A stretch of 14,271 nucleotides of DNA from Gammaproteobacteria bacterium (GTDB taxonomy: Bacteria > Pseudomonadota > Gammaproteobacteria > Pseudomonadales > Pseudomonadaceae). Below, piece after piece: positions 1-6,773 of the stretch (its first letter is position 1; the number at the start of each line of letters is the position of its first letter). The position numbers were made by a program, and so were the translations under genes. The DNA lies in contig JAAZCO010000215.1 in NCBI GenBank assembly GCA_012513235.1, positions 1-14,271 of the forward strand. The letters are read 5' to 3'. The notes beneath the pieces are model-generated. The model saw only the letters and a list, made by a program, of their open reading frames with translations. It made no database searches and was not told the origin of the DNA.

Positions 1-12
1 GGGAGCTGGCAC

Positions 13-648
13 ATGAAAGTCATTGCAGTATTGAATCAGAAAGGCGGTAGCGGCAAAACGACGATAGCAACTCACTTAGCACGAGCCTTACAGCTCGATG
101 GAAATGATGTGTTGTTGGTTGACTCTGATCCACAAGGCAGCGCACGAGACTGGGCTGCTGTTCGAGAGGATCACCCTCTAACAGTTGTAGGAATTGACCG
201 ACCAACAATTGATCGTGATCTAAAGAATATTGCCATCAAAGATTTTGTTGTTATTGATGGTGCTCCACAGGCATCAGATTTAGCAGTATCTGCGATCAAA
301 GCAGCAGATTTTATTCTGATACCGGTTCAGCCGTCACCCTACGACATTTGGGCTGCATCTGATCTAGTTGACCTGGTTCAGCAAAGAATTGAGTTAACTG
401 ATGGTAAGTTGCAGGCTGCATTTGTTGTCTCGCGAGCTATAAAAGGAACACGTATTGGTGCCGAAGTAGCAAAGGCTTTGGCTGGTTACAGTTTGCCTGT
501 TTTAGAAACTCGAATTACGCAACGAGTGAGCTATCCAACTACAGCTGCAAGTGGTACTACAGTGCTAGAAGCAGATCCAAATAGTGAAGCCGCAATAGAA
601 GTTAGAGCATTGGCTAAAGAAATACTTGATTTACTAAAGTCAGAATAA
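13..648 (+). CDS. parA: ParF-like (ParA superfamily) plasmid partition ATPase
   Basis: Deviant Walker-type ATPase that would drive plasmid segregation by ATP-dependent assembly on the nucleoid with its RHH partner at a centromere. The deviant Walker A motif KGGSGKTT lies at residues 10-17, the second motif (LLVDSDPQ) around 34-41, and a Walker B-like FVVIDGAP around 78-85. At 211 aa with no N-terminal HTH extension it belongs to the short type Ib class. From memory it resembles ParF of TP228 (about 206 aa) along its length, for example in the LIPVQPSPYDIWAAS and ITQRVSYPT segments. GGGAG at the window edge, 7 nt before the ATG, supports this start. The RHH gene follows 13 nt after the stop, giving the usual parF-parG order. 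The promoter lies outside the window. Confidence 0.94.
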   Translation: MKVIAVLNQKGGSGKTTIATHLARALQLDGNDVLLVDSDPQGSARDWAAVREDHPLTVVGIDRPTIDRDLKNIAIKDFVVIDGAPQASDLAVSAIKAADFILIPVQPSPYDIWAASDLVDLVQQRIELTDGKLQAAFVVSRAIKGTRIGAEVAKALAGYSLPVLETRITQRVSYPTTAASGTTVLEADPNSEAAIEVRALAKEILDLLKSE

Positions 649-661
649 AGGGGGCGTTCAA

Positions 662-877
662 ATGACTAAAAGTATTAACTTACAAGCAGGCCGTCCGAGC
701 TCTCGCAGAAATGAAGAGGTTAGTTTAGCCAGCCTCTCAAAAAATGCAGGCGAAACAAAACGAGTTAATTTTGATTTGTCGGTAGAGCTTCATCAAAAAC
801 TTAGACGGTATGCTTTTGACAATAACAAAAGTCTTAAAGATGTTTTGACCGATTTTGTTGAGTCTTTACCGGGCTAA
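662..877 (+). CDS. ParG-like ribbon-helix-helix centromere-binding protein
   Basis: A 71-aa basic protein with a flexible, charged N-terminal half (about 1-32) and a C-terminal ribbon-helix-helix fold. KRVNFDLSVELHQKLRRYA gives the beta strand and first helix, and SLKDVLTDFVESL the second helix. ParG-type proteins have this layout: the RHH dimer binds DNA while the mobile tail stimulates the ParF ATPase. An AGGGGG ribosome site precedes the ATG. The gene directly follows the ParF-like gene. An array of eight ACTC/GAGT boxes starts 8 bp after its stop codon, which matches the known ParG target (ACTC tetramers with 4-bp AT-rich spacers). The role is inferred from size, fold, position and this matching site. 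Another RHH/CopG-type partition adaptor is the main alternative. Confidence 0.85.
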   Translation: MTKSINLQAGRPSSRRNEEVSLASLSKNAGETKRVNFDLSVELHQKLRRYAFDNNKSLKDVLTDFVESLPG

Positions 878-884
878 AAACGTC

Positions 885-944
885 ACTCAAATGAGTAGTT
901 ACTCAAATGAGTAAATGAGTAAGCGAGTGAATGAGTAGATACTC
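885..944 (+). repeat. Array A: eight ACTC/GAGT boxes, candidate centromere/operator
   Basis: Eight perfect tetramers start at 885, 893, 901, 909, 917, 925, 933 and 941, so the period is exactly 8 bp. Boxes 1, 3 and 8 read ACTC on the plus strand; the other five read GAGT (ACTC on the minus strand). The 4-bp spacers are mostly AT-rich (aaat three times, also agtt, aagc, gaat, agat). ParG of TP228 is known to bind such ACTC arrays. I infer a ParG-like site here that may act as centromere, as operator of the next gene, or both. In TP228 the sites lie upstream of parFG; here they lie downstream. Confidence 0.85.
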
Positions 945-961
945 ATAACGGACTTTTGGCG

Positions 962-985
962 AACGAAATCAAATATTGATTCGTT
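962..985 (+). promoter_or_regulatory. Inverted repeat upstream of the 96-aa gene
   Basis: AACGAA-a-TCAA and TTGA-TTCGTT form 10-bp arms with one bulged A around a 3-nt centre (ATA). It sits between array A and the ribosome site of the gene at 1010. It could be an operator or a 5'-leader hairpin. The symmetry is visible; the role is a guess. Confidence 0.4.
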
Positions 986-1009
986 GGTATTCAAAGGGTA
1001 GGATACGAT

Positions 1010-1300
1010 ATGTTTTTAGCAGATACAGATGAAATGAAAGTCTTAGGTCCAACGGCTTTGAAAGAATTCTTGGCCTCTGAATCCGTTGAAAATGTAAAAG
1101 TTGTGCCGTTCAACAACGATTTAGTAGCTGTGTTGAAAATAGCTTCTAAGTTGTATGTGTTGGGTAGGTCTAGAGGTGGACCAAGGTTGTTTAAGTCGAT
1201 TGATGGGGCTGCTGGTACATTGAAACAGTATGGCATCAACAGCTTTGAAGCAGAGCTTAGCGACTGGATACCCAAAACGGTGCAAAGAAAAAATGATTGA
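1010..1300 (+). CDS. Small conserved-looking plasmid protein, possibly partition-associated
   Basis: A 96-aa soluble protein with no signal peptide or membrane segment. Recognisable stretches are VKVVPFNNDLVAVLKI, then KLYVLGRSRGGPRLFKSIDGAA and a C-terminal SDWIPKT. This pattern (a short beta-rich segment, an arginine/glycine-rich turn, then F-K-S/T-I/L-D-G-A) reminds me of small 'ParC-type' partition-associated proteins found next to parA and RHH genes on other plasmids, but I cannot confirm that without a search. The start ATG follows a GGTAGGA-like ribosome site. The gene lies 65 bp after array A and ends just before a strong terminator, so it probably closes the partition operon. No catalytic motif is visible. 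The minus-strand reading of the same region is a shadow. Confidence 0.65.
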   Translation: MFLADTDEMKVLGPTALKEFLASESVENVKVVPFNNDLVAVLKIASKLYVLGRSRGGPRLFKSIDGAAGTLKQYGINSFEAELSDWIPKTVQRKND

Positions 1301-1320
1301 TTAACTTAATTTAGACAAAT

Positions 1321-1352
1321 AAAAAAGCCCACTTTGGCGAGTGAGCTTTTTT
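1321..1352 (+). terminator. Rho-independent terminator after the partition operon
   Basis: Stem AAAAAAGC-c-CACT (1321-1333) pairs with AGTG-a-GCTTTTTT (1340-1352) around the loop TTGGCG, with one C-A mismatch and a run of six T. It follows the stop of the 96-aa gene by 20 bp and isolates the partition genes from rep. Confidence 0.85.
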
Positions 1353-1354
1353 GA

Positions 1355-1416
1355 GGGTTCGGAATACTACTAGCTTTGGCGGGCTGTAGAATCCATAAGG
1401 CTCTAGATTAGAACCC
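1355..1416 (+). promoter_or_regulatory. Possible structured leader upstream of rep
   Basis: GGGTTC (1355-1360) is complementary to GAACCC (1411-1416). Between them CTAGCTT-like and AAGGCTCTAG-like segments could pair as an inner stem. The segment lies between the partition terminator and the rep start, where plasmids often carry copy-number control RNAs or operators. The short arms make this weak. Confidence 0.25.
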
Positions 1417-1507
1417 GAAGATCTGTGTTCTATTCTACTGCTTGAGCTCTCCAAATACAAATATTGTTTCGCGAGGTTTGTCGCGACGAGACAATGTTGG
1501 AGTTGCT

Positions 1508-2908
1508 ATGCAGCAGTCTGCACATCAGCTATCGCTCTTTAGCGGTGCTGAAGAAGCACAGATGTTTCATGATTCGGAAAGGAATGGTTTCTTCTCTATT
1601 CTTGTTGACGTAAATGGCATCAAAAGGCAATCAGCACACCGACTGGGCGACATGCCAACGGTGTTGGGCTTGATTGATCCGAACCGTGACACATGGCTAA
1701 GTCAAGCCGAGTTTTTCCAGCCTAATCGCCGCATTGTGAACCTTGCTCGTATTGGTTTGCTGTTTGCCGACCTTGATACCTACCGCACCGACTGGGCCGC
1801 AGGCCGCAGCCCAGAACAATTAGCCGATTCTGTTTTGTACTTCTGCCATCAGGAAGGTATACCCACGCCCTCACTTCTAGTTTTCAGCGGTCGAGGCATT
1901 CAGGCTAAATGGTTGCTAGAGGGTGCAGTGCCACGTCCTGCATTACCACGCTGGAACGCTTGCCAACGCTACCTAGTAGACCGTTTAAAGGTAGCGGGGG
2001 CAGACGTAGGTGCTAAAGATGCAAGCCGCGTATTACGTCTGATTGATACGGTAAACACTAAAAGCGGTGAAATATGTCGAGTGGTACACGTTGAAAGTGG
2101 CGCAGACGGTCAACCAGTGCGCTACAACTTTGAGTATTTAGCAGAAGTGCTTTTACCCGTTGCTCGTTGGGACATTGAAAAGCAGAAGCAACAACGAGAT
2201 GAGCACGAGAAACGTAAACAGCTAAAACTGATAGGCGGTGGTAAGTCTGATAATTTGCGAGGCTTTAGCGGTAGGCAATTAGCCTGGCATCGGCTGGAGG
2301 ATTTAAGAACCTTGATGACGTTGCGCGGTGGTGTGGCCGAGGGTGACAGAATGCGCCACTTGCACTGGCAGCTAAACTTTTTGCTGCTATCAGGTGCAAC
2401 CAACAGCCGTTTGATGTACCAAGAGGCCGCCACGTTAGCCCGTGCCATTGATGGTGCTTGGGGACACAGCAGCAAGGAACTAATGACGCTCTACAGTAAG
2501 GCTAAACAGTTTGAGGCTGGGAAAAAGGTTAGTTTTGGCGGTAAAGAGTACCCAGCGCTCTACACGCCCCGTAACGACACTCTAATCAACTTGTTTGAAA
2601 TAACAGATAGTGAGCAAGCTCAACTGCGCACGATTATCAGTAAAGATATGGCTTTAAACCGTAGACGTGACCGCGATAGGAAGCGAGACGAATCTGTTAG
2701 ACGGGCTGCGGGTGCAGTTCCACGAGAAATCTACCTAGGCGCGGCAGACCTCAAGCAGGAGCGAGCGCAGCAGCTTAGAGCACAAGGCTTGAGTGTACGA
2801 ACGATTGCTGAGCAAATGGGCATTAGTAAGACAGCAGTAGGGCGGTATATTCAGGCAGCGAATGTGAGTGTCCCAAGTCCCTCCCCTATTACTAATGGCG
2901 TAGCCTAA
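1508..2908 (+). CDS. Plasmid replication protein with primase-like core and C-terminal HTH
   Basis: Probably the plasmid replication initiator. The first part of the chain shows features of archaeo-eukaryotic-primase-like Rep proteins: LLFADLDTYRTDW supplies a D-x-D metal motif, LLVFSGRGIQAKWLL the middle S-G-x-G motif, and ASRVLRLIDTVNTKSG the arginine-rich last motif. A helical middle region follows. The C-terminus (ERAQQLRAQGLSVRTIAEQM onward, ISKTAVGRYIQ) is a resolvase-like helix-turn-helix that could bind the origin. The first ATG, at 1508, has GGAG 5 nt upstream and gives 466 aa; an open TTG at 1442 would add 22 residues but lacks a clear ribosome site. About 630 non-coding bases with a duplicate of the gene's 3' end follow, so an origin there is plausible. 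The middle motif has Gln (or Ile) where many AEP primases have a catalytic His. Confidence 0.82.
   Translation: MQQSAHQLSLFSGAEEAQMFHDSERNGFFSILVDVNGIKRQSAHRLGDMPTVLGLIDPNRDTWLSQAEFFQPNRRIVNLARIGLLFADLDTYRTDWAAGRSPEQLADSVLYFCHQEGIPTPSLLVFSGRGIQAKWLLEGAVPRPALPRWNACQRYLVDRLKVAGADVGAKDASRVLRLIDTVNTKSGEICRVVHVESGADGQPVRYNFEYLAEVLLPVARWDIEKQKQQRDEHEKRKQLKLIGGGKSDNLRGFSGRQLAWHRLEDLRTLMTLRGGVAEGDRMRHLHWQLNFLLLSGATNSRLMYQEAATLARAIDGAWGHSSKELMTLYSKAKQFEAGKKVSFGGKEYPALYTPRNDTLINLFEITDSEQAQLRTIISKDMALNRRRDRDRKRDESVRRAAGAVPREIYLGAADLKQERAQQLRAQGLSVRTIAEQMGISKTAVGRYIQAANVSVPSPSPITNGVA
2861..2907 (+). repeat. 47-bp perfect direct repeat, copy 1 (end of rep)
   Basis: The last 47 bases of rep, up to the second base of its stop codon (AATGTGAGTG... 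to ...GCGTAGCCTA), recur without a mismatch at 3171-3217, an offset of 310 bp. Similarity continues upstream in degraded form (AGCAGTAGGGCGGTATAT here against AGCAGTAGAGTGGTATAT at 3140). Confidence 0.95.
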
Positions 2909-3492
2909 GCTGTAGGTCTCTAGTTCTTGGTTTCTGCTTCTAGGTTTTAAAAGATACCTATATATGCTGTTAGGAATGATTGAGAGTTGAGTAGGTCAAA
3001 CACGCATCACTGATTAACAGGTGTGTGTTTGCCTTGAATGGTATTAAAAGGTGTGGCTAGGGGTTTGTTAAGGTTTACCTTGTTTTGTTGCGTGTATTGC
3101 TTTGTGGTTGTACTAACGTGTTAGATAAATGTGTTCACCAGCAGTAGAGTGGTATATCTATGCAACTACTAATGTGAGTGTCCCAAGTCCCTCCCCTATT
3201 ACTAATGGCGTAGCCTACGGGCTTTTGTTTTTAGTCTTTTAAAAAGATATTTATATCTGCTGTTATGAGCGAAAGTGAGTGCTTGTCATAGCAGTGGTCC
3301 GTTCGGAAATACATAGCACGTTAACTGGTTGCGCTAGTGGCTTGCCTTAGCGTTGCTTAGGGTTTTCGTTTAGCGGTGAATGTGTTGCCTTCCAGGACTG
3401 TTCAAAGCTAGCGTGTATTACGAATTGAAACTCACGGTCATTGTGTTTCTTTGCTGGTCTGCAAGAGATAATTTAATTTTAAGTTGCTAAAT
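2909..3492 (+). other. Long non-coding region after rep, candidate origin region
   Basis: No convincing gene is visible on either strand. The region holds the second 47-bp repeat and diverged duplicated flanks, with T- and G-rich plus-strand stretches such as GTTTGTTAAGGTTTACC. I see no short iterons or obvious DnaA-box cluster. Position after rep, skewed composition and duplication make it a candidate origin or copy-control region. This is inference only. Confidence 0.35.
3171..3217 (+). repeat. 47-bp perfect direct repeat, copy 2 (non-coding)
   Basis: Second copy of the rep 3' end, with no rep gene attached. Its upstream flank reads in the same frame as a degraded rep C-terminus (PAVEWYIYATTNVSV against TAVGRYIQAANVSV), with one codon inserted. 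In this copy the stop codon is replaced by TAC. The downstream flank also resembles that of copy 1 (TTTTAAAA-GATA and GCTGTTA segments). This is therefore a tandem duplication of roughly 300 bp whose flanks have diverged while the 47-bp core has not. Confidence 0.93.
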
Positions 3493-3528
3493 AATAAGAA
3501 TAATAATATAATTCTTATTATTCTTATT
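3493..3528 (+). promoter_or_regulatory. Perfect 14-bp palindrome, probable KfrA operator
   Basis: AATAAGAATAATAA (3493-3506) and its exact reverse complement TTATTATTCTTATT (3515-3528) flank the 8-nt centre TATAATTC. Each arm also contains a repeated TTCTTATT/AATAAGAA-like unit. The palindrome ends one base before the kfrA ribosome site. KfrA-family proteins are known to bind inverted repeats in their own promoter, so autorepression is the likely role. Confidence 0.75.
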
Positions 3529-3541
3529 GAAGGTGTTTGGT

Positions 3542-4495
3542 ATGACTAAAAATAATATTCCTGTCGAAGTTCGTGAGCGCATTGTTGCTGCTGCTGAAGA
3601 TATTTATGAGCAATTAGGGCGCGAAACATTCCCTACAGTAGATACTGTTCGCCGTGCTGCTAAAGCTGATATGAATACGACAAGTATGGTTATGAAGGAT
3701 TGGCGCAGACAGCAAACGACGCAGGCTGTCCCTGTTGCGGTAACTGTTCCTGAAGCTGTAGTGCAAGCTAATACTTCTGCGCTTGCTCAGTTGTGGTCAG
3801 AAGCTCAAGAGTTAGCTAACGAATCCTTGCGCGCAGCACAATCTACGTGGGAAGTAGAGCGTGAAGAGCTGGATGTTATGCGCAAGGAGTTATCGACTGC
3901 CTATGAAGATCAGGCTTCGGATTTGGAAGAGGCTATTACCAAAATTTTATCTCTTGAAAATAAAATCAATGATCAAGAAGTACAGCATTCAAATTATGTG
4001 CGAGAGCTGAATTTTGAGCATTCTGAAGAGTTGCGCAAAAGGAAAGATGAGTTAGAGCAGGCTTATGAAAAACTCAATGTGTCCCAAAAAGAAGCTGAGC
4101 ATGCAGTTTTAAAAGCGGCTGAAGAAGCCCGGCGCGTACAAGATATACGGGAAGAGCTTGAGCGAGCGTATGGGACTATTGAAGATGAAAAAGATAGTAA
4201 AAAAATTATTTTGACTGACTTGGATGCATCGCGGAAAAGGGAGGCAGCTCTACTGTCCGAAGTTCAGAAGTTAGGATCAGACATTGAGAGAGCAACTGAT
4301 AAGCATCAATCAAGTTTTGATGCACAGTCAGCTAGGATTTTAGAGCTGGAAAATGAGCTAAACACTGCAAGAATAGGTCATTCGAAAGCTATTGCAGATA
4401 CCAGCACAGCACGCGAAAACTTGGCAAGACTTGAAGGCCGATTAGCTACGTATCAGGAAATATTAAAAAAGAATGAACAAGATAAGAATGTGTAA
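3542..4495 (+). CDS. kfrA: KfrA-type DNA-binding coiled-coil protein
   Basis: Residues 1-58 form the KfrA N-terminal DNA-binding domain (VRERIVAAAEDIYEQLGRE, then TVDTVRRAAKADMNTTSMVM, ending in DWRRQQ). From about residue 80 to the end runs an alpha-helical coiled coil rich in Glu, Lys, Arg, Gln and Ala. KfrA of RK2 and its relatives are plasmid proteins that repress their own promoter and help in stable inheritance, probably by forming multimers through the coiled coil. The ATG at 3542 follows GAAGGTG at 3529-3535 and gives 317 aa; a TTG at 3527 lies inside the palindrome and is not preferred. The gene is first in line before two membrane-protein genes. An ACTC array begins 38 bp after its stop codon. 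Confidence 0.88.
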   Translation: MTKNNIPVEVRERIVAAAEDIYEQLGRETFPTVDTVRRAAKADMNTTSMVMKDWRRQQTTQAVPVAVTVPEAVVQANTSALAQLWSEAQELANESLRAAQSTWEVEREELDVMRKELSTAYEDQASDLEEAITKILSLENKINDQEVQHSNYVRELNFEHSEELRKRKDELEQAYEKLNVSQKEAEHAVLKAAEEARRVQDIREELERAYGTIEDEKDSKKIILTDLDASRKREAALLSEVQKLGSDIERATDKHQSSFDAQSARILELENELNTARIGHSKAIADTSTARENLARLEGRLATYQEILKKNEQDKNV

Positions 4496-4533
4496 ATAAA
4501 ACAGCCGTTAAGGTTTCTATAGAGCAAGTGGAT

Positions 4534-4557
4534 ACTCATTTACTCATTTATGGGAGT
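4534..4557 (+). repeat. Array B: short ACTC box array upstream of the membrane operon
   Basis: Perfect ACTC boxes at 4534 and 4542 carry the 8-bp period with an ATTT spacer; the next position (4550, ATGG) is degenerate. A GAGT at 4554 is perfect but out of step by 4 bp. The core ACTCATTTACTCATTT is the same unit as in arrays C and D. It lies between kfrA and the next gene, where it could act as an operator. Confidence 0.65.
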
Positions 4558-4644
4558 TAAGTGTGGACTTCCCACAGTTCCATAGCTTTTATAAGTAACA
4601 ACAAAAAAACCGACAACAGGGTCATTTTAATTGGGAGTACAGGG

Positions 4645-5460
4645 ATGAACGAATCAACAAATAGAGCGCACATGCGACAGCCAGTAATTGAGTTGGTTGA
4701 TAAGTCTGAGCGCAAGACAGCGAGTGAGACGATTGGTGAAAGTGGGAGTGAAATTGTTTGGCAGAGTTACCATGATTTAGATCGCCACATGATTGCTCAG
4801 CATAGAACTGGTGGTTTGCCTCACTTGGCTGAACCTCGTGTAAATAAAGAGAAAAAGACTGCGATCATTAGAGGTAAGGAAGTTAAGCGTCAGCCGTATA
4901 TTGATGACTTTGCCGACATGATGTGCGAAGAAGACAAAACAAATCATCAGCGTCTTGAGCGGTATGTTAATCCGCTGGGTGTCGCGGGAGGCTTGAACTG
5001 GTTCAAAGCTACGATGCTGGCAGTGATGATTGAGCATGGAAAAGTGGGCTTAAAGGAAACTGCTTCTGGTGGTAGAGAGGTATATATGTACCGAGAGAGA
5101 ACAGGCAATCCTTTCTTTCGCATTTTAAGTGGTCGTGCAACCTTGATTCTCGCGTTATTGCAATGGGCATATATTATGGCTGCGTTTGAGTATATGCCGA
5201 GCGGACTAGCGACAAGTGTGATGGTTACTGCTGGTATCGTAGTTTTTTATTTTTACAATCTTATTCATTGGCGCTTCCATAAGCGCTATGCCTTTGTGAT
5301 GGGGAGTACCATTATTGGAAGCAAAGGTACTACTGTGTCAATGGCTGATAGTCATTGGGCTACAGGGCGAATTGCAGTTTTTGCAATTTGTTTAGCCTTT
5401 TTGACAGCAGTATTGTTTGGGTTTGGTATCTATCATTTAGGTGGTAGGGGGTTGTTATGA
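4645..5460 (+). CDS. Unknown protein with soluble N-terminus and three C-terminal membrane segments
   Basis: I do not recognise this 271-aa protein. Residues 1-160 are polar and highly charged, with no signal peptide. Three hydrophobic segments follow: about 164-182 (ATLILALLQWAYIMAAFEY), 191-209 (SVMVTAGIVVFYFYNLIHW) and 242-266 (RIAVFAICLAFLTAVLFGFG), with a His/Arg/Lys-rich loop after the second (RFHKR). This suggests an inner-membrane protein with a large cytoplasmic N-terminal domain. The ATG at 4645 has GGGAG 7 nt upstream; a GTG at 4561 would add 28 residues, with its GGGAG only 4 nt away, so it is less likely. The gene overlaps the next membrane gene by 4 bp (ATGA), which points to translational coupling and perhaps one complex. 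Entry exclusion, transfer or a membrane-anchored partition role are possible but unsupported. Confidence 0.75.
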   Translation: MNESTNRAHMRQPVIELVDKSERKTASETIGESGSEIVWQSYHDLDRHMIAQHRTGGLPHLAEPRVNKEKKTAIIRGKEVKRQPYIDDFADMMCEEDKTNHQRLERYVNPLGVAGGLNWFKATMLAVMIEHGKVGLKETASGGREVYMYRERTGNPFFRILSGRATLILALLQWAYIMAAFEYMPSGLATSVMVTAGIVVFYFYNLIHWRFHKRYAFVMGSTIIGSKGTTVSMADSHWATGRIAVFAICLAFLTAVLFGFGIYHLGGRGLL

Positions 5461-6119
5461 ATTCTGTTATTGGTTTTTTGTTTAAGAGTGTGTTATCGGC
5501 TGCATTTGGGCTTCTGTTCTTGGTTGGGGTGGTATTTGTAGTATATCAGGCTGGCATGGGGGATTATTTAGACGGATCGTTCTATGTAAACGCTAGCGAG
5601 GCTGCACATGCTGCTGGTCTTTTTGGGGTTACATTAGGGTTAATGTTGGCTATCTTCGCTGTGATAGTTGCTGTTTTAGCCCTGCTAGGATTGCAGGCTA
5701 CGCGAAATGGTTTTGTTAGGCTTGCAGTATGGGCTGTGACTGTAAACATTGTGATGGCGGCATGTGTCTTAGTGATTATGTCGTCAGGTAGTGAGTTTTC
5801 CTTGATGGCTTTAGGTAGCCTAGTCTTGATAGTACTGGGGCTTTTGGTTGGTAGTATTGTTGCGTACTACCTGTTTGGGGGCTTGGCTTTTTTCCTAGGA
5901 ATTTCGTTTGAGCAGCTTGGTGACGCTCAGCCCAGAGGGCGTCGAATGCTATTTTCAGAGGCTTTAGAGAGTGGTTACTCCAAGCCGCAGATAAGAGCGT
6001 TTATTGATGAGTTGAATCGAGAGGGACAGCGTGGCAATGCTGGGATGGTCTATACGACCCTAATACTTTACGGTATTCCTTTTTTCGCTATTCTTGCCGC
6101 TGTTATGCTTGTTTTTTAA
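5457..6119 (+). CDS. Unknown polytopic membrane protein
   Basis: A 220-aa hydrophobic protein that I do not recognise. It has about five or six membrane segments: roughly 5-30, 50-75, 85-108, 115-150 (long enough for two passes) and 198-220. The only long polar stretch, about 152-197 (EQLGDAQPRGRRMLFSEALE and on to LNREGQRGNAG), contains ESGYSKPQIRAFIDELNREG, which could be a small helical cytoplasmic domain. Translation starts in the ATGA overlap with the preceding gene, so both are very likely made from one mRNA and may work together. The operon ends at the terminator at 6201-6233. No transporter or enzyme motif is visible. Its place next to kfrA and the ACTC arrays argues for a plasmid-maintenance or transfer role, as inference only. 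Confidence 0.78.
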   Translation: MNSVIGFLFKSVLSAAFGLLFLVGVVFVVYQAGMGDYLDGSFYVNASEAAHAAGLFGVTLGLMLAIFAVIVAVLALLGLQATRNGFVRLAVWAVTVNIVMAACVLVIMSSGSEFSLMALGSLVLIVLGLLVGSIVAYYLFGGLAFFLGISFEQLGDAQPRGRRMLFSEALESGYSKPQIRAFIDELNREGQRGNAGMVYTTLILYGIPFFAILAAVMLVF

Positions 6120-6179
6120 TATCTAACAGGTTTCTTCGATAACACTCTTGAGTTTATTCGTGAATTATACATCACGCTT

Positions 6180-6207
6180 ACTCATTTACTCATTTACTCA
6201 TTTACGC
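6180..6207 (+). repeat. Array C: three ACTC boxes plus one degenerate box
   Basis: Perfect ACTC boxes start at 6180, 6188 and 6196, all with ATTT spacers. A degenerate ACGC at 6204 keeps the 8-bp step and lies inside the left arm of the terminator stem. An additional ACTC-TT-GAGT pair sits at 6144-6153. The array lies between the membrane operon and umuD, downstream of one and upstream of the other's terminator-insulated promoter. Confidence 0.8.
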
Positions 6208-6233
6208 TGATCCCTGGTTCAGCGTAAATTTTT
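6201..6233 (+). terminator. Strong rho-independent terminator of the membrane operon
   Basis: TTTACGCTGA (6201-6210) and its perfect reverse complement TCAGCGTAAA (6219-6228) close a TCCCTGGT loop, followed by five T. It insulates the LexA-controlled umuDC promoter from upstream transcription. Confidence 0.9.
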
Positions 6234-6242
6234 AAAGCTTTC

Positions 6243-6271
6243 TTGAGAAAAAAATCGCAACACTAGATACT
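6243..6271 (+). promoter_or_regulatory. umuDC promoter
   Basis: TTGAGA (-35, 6243-6248), a 17-bp spacer and GATACT (-10, 6266-6271) form a sigma70-like promoter. The -10 runs into the LexA box that starts at 6270. Confidence 0.65.
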
Positions 6272-6285
6272 GTTGAAACATACAG
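6270..6285 (+). promoter_or_regulatory. LexA (SOS) box
   Basis: CTGTTGAAACATACAG fits the E. coli-type LexA consensus CTGT-N8-ACAG perfectly at both half-sites. It overlaps the -10 of the umuDC promoter and ends 23 bp before the umuD ATG, so LexA would block transcription until the SOS response. Confidence 0.92.
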
Positions 6286-6308
6286 TTATTTTGTTTTGTG
6301 AGGCTCCA

Positions 6309-6773
6309 ATGCGTGTTTCTCTGATTGCCCAAAGTTACGATGCTGGCCATCTACATGAGCATAAATTAAAAATCCCACTGTTCCTTGAGCGCGTCTCCGC
6401 TGGTTTTCCTTCGCCTGCGCAGGATTACATTGAGCAAACACTAGACTTAAATGAGTTGTGCATTCAGCATCCTGCTGCCACGTTTTTTGTTCGTGTTGAA
6501 GGCGAATCTATGTGCGAAGCCGGAATTTACCCAGGTGACATTCTAGTTGTTGATCGCTCAATACAAGCAGAGCATGGCGATATTGTCATCGCTGGCCTGC
6601 ATGGAGAGTTTACGGTAAAAGAGCTTGAGCTTAGACCCGTTGTGCGCCTAGTACCGCGTAACAAAGCCTATCAACCAATAGAGATTACTGAGGGTAGCGA
6701 TCTTGATATATTTGGCGTGGTGACTAATGCGATACGCCATATACGACGTAAATCATCAGCCAAAAATGAGTAA
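6309..6773 (+). CDS. umuD: UmuD-like translesion polymerase accessory protein (LexA/UmuD protease fold)
   Basis: Accessory subunit of DNA polymerase V, activated by RecA-stimulated self-cleavage in damaged cells. The 154-aa chain has the cleavage region SAGFPSPAQDYIEQ with the predicted cut between Ala31 and Gly32 (Cys-Gly in E. coli UmuD). The serine-lysine dyad is Ser67 (VEGESM) and Lys104 (FTVKEL). The fold continues through YPGDILVVDR and HGDIVIA to a C-terminal IFGVVT. The ATG at 6309 has GAGG 5 nt upstream; longer readings would start inside the LexA box and are rejected. The stop overlaps the umuC start by 8 bp. Plasmid relatives (MucA, RumA, ImpA) share this gene order. Confidence 0.95.
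   Translation: MRVSLIAQSYDAGHLHEHKLKIPLFLERVSAGFPSPAQDYIEQTLDLNELCIQHPAATFFVRVEGESMCEAGIYPGDILVVDRSIQAEHGDIVIAGLHGEFTVKELELRPVVRLVPRNKAYQPIEITEGSDLDIFGVVTNAIRHIRRKSSAKNE

Noticed and set aside
885..944. CRISPR array at the ACTC repeats
   Set aside because: Units of 8 bp without unique spacers of 30 bp or more, and no cas genes; the pattern fits a protein-binding array.
1442..1507. Longer rep reading from a TTG at 1442
   Set aside because: No clear ribosome site before it, while the ATG at 1508 has GGAG at a usable distance; the extra 22 residues show no family feature.
6273..6308. umuD starting at a TTG inside the LexA box
   Set aside because: A start codon within the operator and next to the -10 is not plausible; the ATG at 6309 has a ribosome site and gives the expected UmuD length.
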